A DNA stretch of 41,023 nucleotides, taken from Rhodospirillaceae bacterium. Lineage in GTDB: Bacteria; Pseudomonadota; Alphaproteobacteria; Rhodospirillales; UBA2165. The position numbers and the translations under genes are program-made. The notes below the pieces were generated by a model. It saw only the letters and a program-made list of their open reading frames with translations, searched no databases and was not told the origin of the DNA. The stretch's first letter is position 1; each line of letters begins with the position of its first letter. Below are positions 9,449 to 16,980 of this stretch, in pieces. The stretch is taken from NCBI GenBank assembly GCA_947467145.1, contig CANIGJ010000002.1:232441-273463 (forward strand). Direction: 5' to 3'.

Positions 9449-10156
9449 ATGCTGCTCGATCTCGATCGCCGTCTCGATTCAGTGTTCCTATCGTCGCTCG
9501 CGCGCACCATGCGGCGGCGCAATCTCACTTATCTCAGCCCGCACAAGCTCCGCGTGCTCGAAGGCACGATGAAGGAACTGAACGACCGGCATATCTACGG
9601 CGACTATCTCGAATTCGGCGTTGCCTTGGGCGGCTCGGCCATCCTGATCGCGTCCAACGTGGCGCAGGGCTACGCGTTCCACGGCTACGACGTGTTCGGC
9701 ATGATTCCGCCGCCGGGCCCCAAAGACGACAAACGCTCGCACGATCGCTACAACGAGATCCGTTCGGGCCGCAGTCACGGCTTGGGCGGCGAGACCTATT
9801 ACGGCTATGTCGACAATCTGTACGATCGGGTGTGCGAATCCATGGCGAAACATCGCCAGCCGGTCGACGGCAAGCGCGTGCATCTGCATCAGGGCCTGTT
9901 CGAAGAAACCCTCGATCCGTCGGACACCAAGCCCGTCGCCTTCGCCCATATCGACTGCGATTGGTACGAGCCGGTGCTGTATTGTTTGCTGTCGATCCAG
10001 CATCGCCTGGTGCCAGGTGCGCGCGTCGTGCTCGACGATTACAACGATTGCGGTGGCCGCCGCAGTGCGGTCGACGCCTTTCTCGAACGGTATGGTGCGC
10101 GCAAATTCATGCGCCTCGGCCGGCGTGAGCCGAACGCGATCCTCGAAAGATTCTAA
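9449..10156 (+). CDS. TylF/MycF-type methyltransferase family protein
   Basis: This 235-residue protein of the SAM-dependent TylF fold is related to macrocin O-methyltransferases and many enzymes of unknown substrate. The SAM-site strand is Y-L-E-F-G-V-A-L-G-G-S (residues 53-63). The metal and substrate acidic residues are in A-H-I-D-C-D-W-Y-E-P (Asp169, Asp171) and V-V-L-D-D-Y-N-D (Asp196, Asp197). The ATG at 9449 lies 5 bases after GAGGG and is preferred over an in-frame GTG at 9443. The gene sits downstream of the importer, with a strong terminator right after it. The substrate is unknown, and a link to the imported compound is only suggested by position. Confidence 0.8.
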   Translation: MLLDLDRRLDSVFLSSLARTMRRRNLTYLSPHKLRVLEGTMKELNDRHIYGDYLEFGVALGGSAILIASNVAQGYAFHGYDVFGMIPPPGPKDDKRSHDRYNEIRSGRSHGLGGETYYGYVDNLYDRVCESMAKHRQPVDGKRVHLHQGLFEETLDPSDTKPVAFAHIDCDWYEPVLYCLLSIQHRLVPGARVVLDDYNDCGGRRSAVDAFLERYGARKFMRLGRREPNAILERF

Positions 10157-10161
10157 GCAAT

Positions 10162-10193
10162 AAAAACCCCGCGGAGCGATCCGCGGGGTTTTT
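10162..10193 (+). terminator. Rho-independent terminator after the methyltransferase gene
   Basis: A perfect 14-base-pair stem (10162-10175 with 10180-10193) with a GCGA loop has A5 on the left and T5 on the right. It begins 6 bases after the methyltransferase stop. Because both arms end in A/T tracts, it can work on either strand. Confidence 0.92.
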
Positions 10194-10205
10194 GTTACAT
10201 CCGGT

Positions 10206-10273
10206 CCTCATGCTGAGCTTGTCGAAGCATGAGGGGTGCCGCTGGCCCATCCTTCGACAGGCTCAGGATGAGG
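10206..10273. repeat. Inverted pair of a 23-base intergenic repeat
   Basis: Two copies of the same 23-base unit face each other: 10206-10228 and, on the opposite strand, 10251-10273, with 3 mismatches. The left copy is itself followed by a partner arm, so it can fold into a 9-base-pair hairpin by 10234. The unit (core GAGCTTGTCGAAG) resembles dispersed intergenic palindromes common in many proteobacterial genomes. Confidence 0.7.
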
Positions 10274-10281
10274 TTTTCTAG

Positions 10282-11217
10282 TTATTTCGCCGGGGCATAT
10301 TTCCCGGTGAGCTGCGGTGTGGCGACGCCTTCGGCCTTCTTGTTGGCGTGCTCAAGACGCGTGTCGCGGGCCCAGGTGCGCTTCAGATCGTCCTTCACCT
10401 TGATACGCAGCTTGCCGCAACCTTCGCATTCCAGCTCGATCACGTCGCCATCCATGAAGGAATTGAGACCGCGATGGTTGGTGCCGGTCGCCAAGATGTC
10501 GCCCGGCTCAAGCGTGTGGATGGAGCTGACCCAGGCCAGGCTCTTGGCCATGTTGTGGGCCATGTCGTCGGTGTTGAAGTTCTGCTTCAGCACGCCGTTG
10601 TTCCACAATTTGATCTGCAGCTTCTGCGGGTTGGCGATTTCGTCCTTGGTGACGATCCACGGGCCGATCGGCGCAAAGGTCTCGCGACCCTTCATCTGAT
10701 AGAACGAATTCTGCATCGGCGGCAGGCCGCGCGCCGAACCGTCGATGAAGTTCATGAAGCCGAAGACGTAGTTCATCGCCTCGGATTCCTTCACGTTGCT
10801 CGCGCGCTTGCCGATGACCATGGCGATCTCGGCTTCGCCTTCGAAGATGGTCGCCGGCACGTCGGGGCAGACCATCGTGTCATCGTTGCCGATGATGGCC
10901 GAGGCCGATTTCATGAAGGCGTTGATAGGGGCGGGTGCGTCGCGCGTGCCGTCTTCCATGTAATTGACGGCCATGCAGTCGATGTTGGTCGGCCGGGTCA
11001 ACGGCGGACGCAGGCGCACGGTGTTGAGCGGGATGCCTTTGCCGGACGATGCGGCGTCTTCGAGCTTTTTCTTATAGCTGTCGAAGTTCGCGATCAGGCC
11101 GTTCATCAAGGTGCCCGGATCGATATGCGGAATGTCTTTAACGGCGGCGGAGACGTCGACGATGGTGTCGCCCTTGACCACGCCCAGGGTGAAGTCGTTG
11201 AAAAAACCGATTTTCAT
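10282..11217 (-). CDS. Fumarylacetoacetate hydrolase (FAH) family protein
   Basis: This metal-dependent hydrolase or decarboxylase has 311 residues. The FAH metal ligands are Glu128 and Glu130 in E-A-E-I-A-M-V-I-G-K and Asp159 in N-F-I-D-G-S-A-R-G. The normal R-D after the S-A motif is R-G here. An N-terminal domain (1-70) precedes the catalytic fold, as in acylpyruvate and ring-cleavage-product hydrolases of about 280-330 residues. The substrate is not readable; likely roles are cleavage of a C-C bond in an acylpyruvate-type product or a tautomerase/decarboxylase step. It is monocistronic, ending in the inverted intergenic repeat region, with no ring-cleavage enzyme next to it. Confidence 0.87.
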   Translation of the reverse strand: MKIGFFNDFTLGVVKGDTIVDVSAAVKDIPHIDPGTLMNGLIANFDSYKKKLEDAASSGKGIPLNTVRLRPPLTRPTNIDCMAVNYMEDGTRDAPAPINAFMKSASAIIGNDDTMVCPDVPATIFEGEAEIAMVIGKRASNVKESEAMNYVFGFMNFIDGSARGLPPMQNSFYQMKGRETFAPIGPWIVTKDEIANPQKLQIKLWNNGVLKQNFNTDDMAHNMAKSLAWVSSIHTLEPGDILATGTNHRGLNSFMDGDVIELECEGCGKLRIKVKDDLKRTWARDTRLEHANKKAEGVATPQLTGKYAPAK

Positions 11218-11297
11218 GTTTGGGTTCCCTCCCGGTGATGGGCGTATTCACGCCTGAAATTGCGGGTGGGTTCAAGCCAAATCGGCCAAATTACCGG

Positions 11298-12680
11298 CTA
11301 CATCCAATAGGCCACGAAGCGCGAAAAGAATTCCCGCGCCCGGTGATAAACGGGGCGGTTGGACCATTCCTCAGGGGTAATCTGCTTGGCTTGTGCGCGG
11401 TCGAGCGCGAAGCGCTCTTCCATCTTCTGGGCGGGCACGCGCCCGACGATCACCGCATCGACCTCGGTGTTGAACAGCACGCTGCGATTGTCGAGGTTGG
11501 ACGACCCTACAGCCGACCAGACGCCATCCACCGTCGCGGTCTTGGCGTGCAGGATGACGTCGTCCATCTCATAGATTTTCACGCCGGCATCCAGCAGCTT
11601 GGCATAGGTCGAATGCGCGATGTCGCGCACGATGGGCGAATCGGTTTTGCCTTGCAGCAACAGTTCGACATCTACGCCGCGTTTGGCGGCCGCGCTTAAT
11701 TCCTCGATCTGGCCGTCAGTCGGCGCGAAATAGGAATTGGCGATCCACACCTTTTCCTCGGCGTTACGGATCGCCGACAGCAAGGTGATGTAGAAGGCCG
11801 GGGTTTCGTCATCGGGATGGCTGCCGATGATGCGGATGAGCTCGCCGCCCTTATGCGCAATCTTCGGCTTGTAGGTTTTGCCAGGAGTAACATTTGGCAG
11901 CGCCTCGCCGGTCACCTCTTGCCAATGCTCCATGAACAGGTCCTGGAGCTGGGCAACGGCGGGACCTTCGATCATGGCTTGGGTGTCGCGCCACTTTTCC
12001 GGCGGCTCGTCGTTGGGTTTGCGATCGCCGGACGAGGCGCCACCGCGCGCACTCGAATAGACCTTGCTGATATTCATGCCGCCGGTGAAGCCCGTTGCAC
12101 CATCGACGACCAGGATCTTGCGATGGTCGCGCCGGTTGGGATTGTAGAGTTTGGGCCGCTTGTCCTTGAACGGGATGATCGGATTGAACTCGGCAACCTT
12201 CACGCCGGCATCGCGCAGGCGCTGGAAGTCCTCGGCCGGGGTCTTATCCGACCCGATGGCGTCGTAAATCACGTTCACCTGCACGCCGGCCTTCTGCTTG
12301 CGGATCAATTGGTCGAACATGTGGCGGCCGTCATGTTCGATATCCTCGAAGATGAAAAATTCCAGATTGATGTGATCACGCGCGCCATCGACCGCCGTGA
12401 AGAACGCAGCGAAGGCTTGTGCTCCATCCTGCAACAAAGTGACCTTGTTGCCGGTGCTCAAGGGATTGCCGGCGACGGCTTCCTCGATGGCGAGATGGCG
12501 CCAATAGATGTCGGAGTCCGGCTGTTCGCGTTTCAGCTTGGCCAGAATTTCACTGCTCTGGGCCGAGGACGGCACGCCGGCGCCCGCGCGCACGTCATCG
12601 AAACTTGGTGCGGTCGAGCAGCCAAACGATAGTGCGCAAACCACGAAGGTGGCCAGGATTGCGATCCGGGGGGCGGTCAT
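11298..12680 (-). CDS. Phospholipase D-like / cardiolipin synthase-type lipoprotein
   Basis: This protein of about 460 residues has two HKD motifs: H-R-K-I-L-V-V-D at about residue 186 and H-A-K-T-A-T-V-D at about 378, each followed by a G-S-x-N or G-x-N-x-S type segment. These are the paired catalytic sites of phospholipase D and bacterial cardiolipin synthases. The start at 12680 gives a classic lipoprotein signal, with hydrophobic residues 6-17 and a lipobox L-S-F-G-C at Cys21, so the enzyme should be anchored on the periplasmic side. Upstream in-frame codons to 12821 would bury this signal and are rejected. Clearly periplasmic anchoring is less usual for cardiolipin synthases, so another phosphodiester or phosphatidyl-transfer role is possible. 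Confidence 0.88.
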   Translation of the reverse strand: MTAPRIAILATFVVCALSFGCSTAPSFDDVRAGAGVPSSAQSSEILAKLKREQPDSDIYWRHLAIEEAVAGNPLSTGNKVTLLQDGAQAFAAFFTAVDGARDHINLEFFIFEDIEHDGRHMFDQLIRKQKAGVQVNVIYDAIGSDKTPAEDFQRLRDAGVKVAEFNPIIPFKDKRPKLYNPNRRDHRKILVVDGATGFTGGMNISKVYSSARGGASSGDRKPNDEPPEKWRDTQAMIEGPAVAQLQDLFMEHWQEVTGEALPNVTPGKTYKPKIAHKGGELIRIIGSHPDDETPAFYITLLSAIRNAEEKVWIANSYFAPTDGQIEELSAAAKRGVDVELLLQGKTDSPIVRDIAHSTYAKLLDAGVKIYEMDDVILHAKTATVDGVWSAVGSSNLDNRSVLFNTEVDAVIVGRVPAQKMEERFALDRAQAKQITPEEWSNRPVYHRAREFFSRFVAYWM

Positions 12681-12842
12681 GGCCGTACTGTAGGAATATC
12701 CGAACCGGGCTGGTGTGACAGTTTCCGGGCTAAAGCGGCGGTTTCTGGAATGGCTCCAACTTGCAGCGCACACCGCATTTGGGCGTGCCCTGTGTGCGAC
12801 CCAGGGATATCCTTTCCGCAATTACAAAACGGGAGACTTCCG

Positions 12843-13304
12843 ATGCCTAAATACACATTGAATGTGAACGGCAAGGCACGCACGGTCGATGCGGATGCCG
12901 ATATGCCTTTGCTCTATGCGCTGCGCGACGATTTCGGTCTCAATAATCCGCATTTCGGCTGCGGCCTCGCGCAATGCGGCGCCTGCACCGTGCATGTCGA
13001 TGGCGCTGCCGTCCGCTCCTGCGTCACGTCGGTCGCCGATGTCGGCAAGGCGAAGGTCGTCACCTTGGCCGGGCTCGGCACGCCGCAGAAACCGCATCCC
13101 GTGCAGAAAGCTTATGTCGAGGAACAGGTGCCGCAATGCGGCTACTGTATCAACGGTTGGATCATGACGGCCGCCGCGTTCCTCAACGACAACAAGAAGC
13201 CGACCGACGGCGAAATCCGCGATGCGCTGTCCGGCCTCAAATGCCGCTGCGGCACCCATATGAGCATCATCCGCGCGGTCAAACGCGCCGCTGAGATGGC
13301 ATAG
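12843..13304 (+). CDS. (2Fe-2S) subunit of an isoquinoline 1-oxidoreductase-like hydroxylase (IorA-like)
   Basis: This 153-residue subunit holds two [2Fe-2S] clusters. Ligands are Cys40, Cys45, Cys48 and Cys60 for the first and Cys99, Cys102, Cys134 and Cys136 for the second. Opening and length match the IorA/NicA type, which works in two-subunit enzymes lacking an FAD subunit. An oddity: after C-G-Y-C the family normally has Gln-Ser-Gly-Gln, but here it is Ile-Asn-Gly-Trp, so the Gln that usually touches the molybdopterin cofactor is missing. The ATG at 12843 is 7 bases after GGGAG. The longer open frame from 12750 has no support. It is followed 14 bases later by the large subunit. Confidence 0.92.
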   Translation: MPKYTLNVNGKARTVDADADMPLLYALRDDFGLNNPHFGCGLAQCGACTVHVDGAAVRSCVTSVADVGKAKVVTLAGLGTPQKPHPVQKAYVEEQVPQCGYCINGWIMTAAAFLNDNKKPTDGEIRDALSGLKCRCGTHMSIIRAVKRAAEMA

Positions 13305-13318
13305 GGAGGGCCGGGATC

Positions 13319-15598
13319 ATGACCAAACTCGATAAGGCTTTTTCACGCCGTTCTTTCCTCAAGACCGGCGGCATGCTCGTCGTCTCGGTCGGTATGCCGG
13401 TGACGCTCGATCTCGTGCTCGGCGTCAATCAGGCGCTGGCGCAGAACGCACGTCCGCCGCTCGCCCCCGATCAGCTTTCGTCCTACATCGCTATCAATGC
13501 CGATGGCTCGGTCTCAGCCTTCTTCGGCAAGATGGATATGGGCCAGGGCCTGTTCGTCGCCATCGGCCAGATGGTGGCCGAAGAACTCGACGTTGGGTTC
13601 AATCGCGTCAAAGTCATCATGGGCGATACCGGCACCAGCGTGAACCAGGGCGGTGCCTCCGGCTCCACCGGTGTGCAATTGGGCGGCAAGCAGATGCGCA
13701 TGGCGGCGGCCGAAGCGCGCCGCGTGCTGGTCGATATGGCGGCGCAGAAATTGTCGGTGCCCGCCGATCAGCTCAGCGTTGTCGATGGCGTCGTGCAATC
13801 CAAGGATGGCGCCAAGAAAGCGTCTTATAAGGATCTCATCGGCGGCAAATATTTCAACGTGCCGCTCGAATGGAACAAGCAGACCGGCAACGCGCTCTAT
13901 GCGCCGGGCAAGGCGCAGCCGAAAAATCCGTCCGAGCATAAGGTGGTGGGCAAGCCGATCCCGCGCCAGGACATTGCGCCCAAGGTCTATGCGCAGGAAA
14001 ACTTCAACACCGATATCCGCGTGCCCGGCATGGTGCATGGCCGCATCATCCGTCCCGCGGTTGCGGGCGCGGTGCCGGTGAGGGTCGATGAAAGCTCGAT
14101 CAAGGGCATCAAGGGGGCCCGCGTCGTGCGCGACAAGGACTTCATCGGGGTGATCGCGGATCGCGAATGGGATGCGATCAAGGCGTCGCAACAGTTGAAG
14201 ATCGAATGGTCGGACGCGAAGCCGCCGTTCTTCGATTCGGCGGAGCTTTATAATCACATCCGCAACGCGCCGGTGCGCAAACGCCAGGACGACAAGCCGG
14301 TGGGCGACGTCGCGGCTGCCTTCAAGACCGCAGCGAAAGTGATCGAGGCGGAATACGAATGGCCGTTCCAATCGCATGCCTGCATGGGGCCGGCCTGCGC
14401 GCTGGTGCAGATCAAGGACGGCAACGTCACGGTCTGGACCGGATCGCAGAAGCCGCACTTCGTCGCCAACGGTGTCGCCGACACCATCGGCGTGCCGGTG
14501 GACAAGGTGCGCGCCATCTGGGTGCCGGGTCCGGGTTCGTACGGACGCAACGATGCCGACGATGCGGCGGCAGATGCGGCGGTGCTGGCGAAGGCGACCG
14601 GTAAACCGGTGCGCGTGCAATATATGCGCGACCAGGGAACGGGCTGGGATCCGAAAGGCCCGGCCTCGATCCATCGCGCGCGCGCCGCACTGGACGCGTC
14701 GGGCAATGTCATCGCGTATGAATTCATCTCGAAAGGGTTCAGCCGCGTCGATGTCGATACCAACGGTTCCAAACCGGCGGCGACCTTGGCCGGACAATTG
14801 CGCGGCGAGCCGCTCGCTTATGTCGACGGTTTCGGCACGCCGGCGGAATCCTACACCTTCGCCAACAAGCTGGTGGGTTGGGAAACGGTAGCGCCCTTGC
14901 TGGATCGCGGCTCGCCGTTGCGTAGCGCGCATTTGCGCGACCCGGTTGGTCCGCAGATTCACTTCGCGTCCGAATCCTTCATGGACGAAGTGGCTTCGGC
15001 GGTCGGCGCCGATCCGGTCGAGTTCCGCCTGAAATACCTGAAAGATCCGCGCGACATCGCGGTGGTGAAGGCGGCGGCCGAGAAGGCGGGCTGGAAACCG
15101 CGTCCGTCACCCAACAAGGCCAATCCTGGCACGGGCACGGTCTCGGGACGCGGCATTGCCTATTCGCAGCGTGGCGGCACCGTCGTCGCCATCGTGGCCG
15201 AAGTCGATGTCGATCGCACGACCGGTAAGATCTGGGCGCGCAAGTTCACCGTCGCGCACGATTGCGGCCAGATCATCAATCCGGACGGCTTGAAGCATAC
15301 GATCGAAGGCAACATCGTGCAGGGCACGTCGCGTACGCTCTGGGAAGAAGTCACCTTCAACGCCAAGGGTGTGACGAGCGTGGATTGGGCGACCTATCCG
15401 ATCCTCGACATCACCGAAGCGCCGGAAAGCATCGAATGCGTGCTGATCAATCGGCCGGACGTTGCACCCTCGGGTGCGGGCGAGCCGTCGATCCGTGCGG
15501 TGTCGGCGGCGATCGCCAATGCCATCTTCGATGCGACCGGTGTGCGCATCCGTCGCGTGCCGTTCTCGCCCGACCGGGTGAAGGCGGCGCTGGCCTAA
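13319..15598 (+). CDS. Molybdopterin-binding large subunit, isoquinoline 1-oxidoreductase beta-like (IorB-like), Tat-exported
   Basis: This catalytic subunit of 759 residues belongs to an aldehyde- or N-heterocycle-hydroxylating molybdenum enzyme. A twin-arginine signal is clear: S-R-R-S-F-L-K at residues 9-15, a hydrophobic stretch and A-L-A-Q near 42, so the complex should act in the periplasm. Molybdopterin contacts include G-Q-G-L near residue 75, G-G-A-S-G-S-T-G near 110-118 and A-H-D-C-G-Q-I-I-N-P-D-G. The active-site Glu lies in G-A-G-E-P-S near residue 722. Length and architecture match IorB and related periplasmic dehydrogenases that use cytochrome c as acceptor. No cytochrome gene is nearby. 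SD GGGAGG precedes the ATG. Isoquinoline is the type substrate only; quinoline-, nicotinate- or aldehyde-type substrates are equally possible. Confidence 0.92.
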   Translation: MTKLDKAFSRRSFLKTGGMLVVSVGMPVTLDLVLGVNQALAQNARPPLAPDQLSSYIAINADGSVSAFFGKMDMGQGLFVAIGQMVAEELDVGFNRVKVIMGDTGTSVNQGGASGSTGVQLGGKQMRMAAAEARRVLVDMAAQKLSVPADQLSVVDGVVQSKDGAKKASYKDLIGGKYFNVPLEWNKQTGNALYAPGKAQPKNPSEHKVVGKPIPRQDIAPKVYAQENFNTDIRVPGMVHGRIIRPAVAGAVPVRVDESSIKGIKGARVVRDKDFIGVIADREWDAIKASQQLKIEWSDAKPPFFDSAELYNHIRNAPVRKRQDDKPVGDVAAAFKTAAKVIEAEYEWPFQSHACMGPACALVQIKDGNVTVWTGSQKPHFVANGVADTIGVPVDKVRAIWVPGPGSYGRNDADDAAADAAVLAKATGKPVRVQYMRDQGTGWDPKGPASIHRARAALDASGNVIAYEFISKGFSRVDVDTNGSKPAATLAGQLRGEPLAYVDGFGTPAESYTFANKLVGWETVAPLLDRGSPLRSAHLRDPVGPQIHFASESFMDEVASAVGADPVEFRLKYLKDPRDIAVVKAAAEKAGWKPRPSPNKANPGTGTVSGRGIAYSQRGGTVVAIVAEVDVDRTTGKIWARKFTVAHDCGQIINPDGLKHTIEGNIVQGTSRTLWEEVTFNAKGVTSVDWATYPILDITEAPESIECVLINRPDVAPSGAGEPSIRAVSAAIANAIFDATGVRIRRVPFSPDRVKAALA

Positions 15599-15623
15599 TC
15601 AGCCGGTCGCGCGGAACGCGCGC

Positions 15624-16703
15624 TTAGCCGAACGTGAGGGCCGCGATCGGCGACAGGTGACCGTGAATCTGGGACCAGTGGCGACCTGCGTCGTCGCTGA
15701 CCCAGAGGTTGCCGGTGGTCGAGCCGATGGCCAGGCGCGTGCCGTCGGCGTTCACGTCGAGGCAATGGCGATAGATCAGATCGTAGCTGACACCCGGCAG
15801 GCCGTCGGCATGCGCGGTGAAGGTCCGGCCGGCATCGGTGGTCTTCGTCACTACAAGTTTGCAATCGACCGGGATGCGCAGCTCGTCCTTGATCGCCGGT
15901 ACGAACCAAGCGGTGTTCGGATCGTGAGGATGCACGCCGAGTGCGAACCCGAAGACGGACGGCTGCACGTTTTTGATTTCGCTGAACGTCTCCCCTGCGT
16001 CGGTCGAACGGAACATGCCGTTGTGATGCTGGCACCACACGATGTCGGGTGCGCTCGCGCAGGCCGCCAGGCGATGCACATCCTGCACCTTCAAATCGAA
16101 CGCCATGTCCGGCGGCATATATTCGGCGCGCAGGCCCTGGCCGGTCAGACGCCATGTGGCGCCGCCATCCGCGCTGCGCCACACGCCGCCGGTGGAGACG
16201 CCGATGGTCAGCGATCTGCTGTCGCGCGGATCGACGAGGACGGAATGGATGCCGGGCAGATCGTAGCCGCCGCCCATCCAACCTGCGCGTTCCGGCACAG
16301 TCCACAGGCTTTCGTTTAAGGACCACGATGCCCCGCGATCGGCGCTTTTGAACAGCCCGCCCGGCGTCGTGCCGGCCCATAAGACGCCGGGTTCGTCCGC
16401 GCCGCCCGCGACCAAGGTCCAGATCATATCGACGGCGGGGGCTTTGTCGTCCGGGTTCGGGACGGCTGGGAACGCCGGGGCGGCGATCTCGCTCCAGGTC
16501 GCGCCCCGGTCGTCGGAGCGATGCAGCTTCACGCCGAAATGGCCGAGCCTCAATGCGGCGTAGATCGCGCCGTCGCGCGGGTCGCTCAGTACGGCGCTGA
16601 CCGGCTGGCCGATGAAGGCCGGTGCGCTCGGGGCCCAGCCGACGGCGTCGCGCGTGAACGTCACCAAGCCCTTACGGGTTCCCACATGCAAAACGTTCGA
16701 CAT
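15624..16703 (-). CDS. WD40/YVTN/BNR-repeat (Asp-box) protein, sialidase-fold
   Basis: This 359-residue beta-propeller protein has six Asp-box repeats (S-x-D-x-G-x-x-W/F) near residues 63, 119, 176, 229, 290 and 337, such as R-S-D-D-R-G-A-T-W and R-S-T-D-A-G-E-T-F. It has no signal peptide, so it should be cytoplasmic. Sialidase catalytic residues are not obvious, and a glycosidase label would be unsafe. The ATG at 16703 is 2 bases after the stop of a MoaD-like gene, with a GGAGG ribosome site inside the end of that gene, a tight translational coupling. I recall the same propeller-MoaD pair in other bacterial genomes, without a known role. Confidence 0.85.
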   Translation of the reverse strand: MSNVLHVGTRKGLVTFTRDAVGWAPSAPAFIGQPVSAVLSDPRDGAIYAALRLGHFGVKLHRSDDRGATWSEIAAPAFPAVPNPDDKAPAVDMIWTLVAGGADEPGVLWAGTTPGGLFKSADRGASWSLNESLWTVPERAGWMGGGYDLPGIHSVLVDPRDSRSLTIGVSTGGVWRSADGGATWRLTGQGLRAEYMPPDMAFDLKVQDVHRLAACASAPDIVWCQHHNGMFRSTDAGETFSEIKNVQPSVFGFALGVHPHDPNTAWFVPAIKDELRIPVDCKLVVTKTTDAGRTFTAHADGLPGVSYDLIYRHCLDVNADGTRLAIGSTTGNLWVSDDAGRHWSQIHGHLSPIAALTFG

Positions 16704-16705
16704 CG

Positions 16706-16975
16706 TCAGCCTCCGGACAAAGCCTGAAAGACAAAAATCTCGTCGTTGGGGGCGACCGCGTCGCTGAGTGAGACGCGGTCGTTCACCATGCGGTCGTTGA
16801 CGTAAACGTTGACGTGTTTACGCAAGCGGCCTTGCTCGTCCACCACATAAGACCGCAATTGCGGATTGGCCGCAAAGACCAGATCGAGTGCCGCGCGCAC
16901 GCTTTGCGCGTCGGCAACGGCAGGCGGACAGCTGACATGGCGCTGCAGGTTGGGCGTGAAGACAACCTGCGCCAT
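16706..16975 (-). CDS. MoaD/ThiS-family ubiquitin-like sulfur-carrier protein
   Basis: This 89-residue beta-grasp protein ends in F-V-F-Q-A-L-S-G-G. The C-terminal Gly-Gly is the site that MoeB/ThiF-type enzymes adenylate and thiocarboxylate in molybdopterin, thiamine and cysteine pathways. The start is taken as the ATG at 16975, because sequence further upstream in this frame is an out-of-frame reading of the preceding gene. It lies 5 bases after the OCD-like gene and 2 bases before the propeller gene. No MoeB, MoaE or ThiG is near, so it may be a dedicated sulfur carrier or a protein-modifier tag for the propeller. A role in molybdopterin supply for the nearby hydroxylases is possible but not supported directly. 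Confidence 0.85.
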   Translation of the reverse strand: MAQVVFTPNLQRHVSCPPAVADAQSVRAALDLVFAANPQLRSYVVDEQGRLRKHVNVYVNDRMVNDRVSLSDAVAPNDEIFVFQALSGG

Positions 16976-16980
16976 GGCGG

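Noticed and set aside
12750..12842. Extended N-terminus of the IorA-like subunit
   Set aside because: The ATG at 12843 has a good ribosome site and gives the family length; the added part has no likeness.
13514..14962. Long antisense open frame opposite the IorB-like gene
   Set aside because: The GC-rich codon bias of the sense gene creates such frames. The product is Arg/His-rich with no motifs, while the sense gene has full family motifs.
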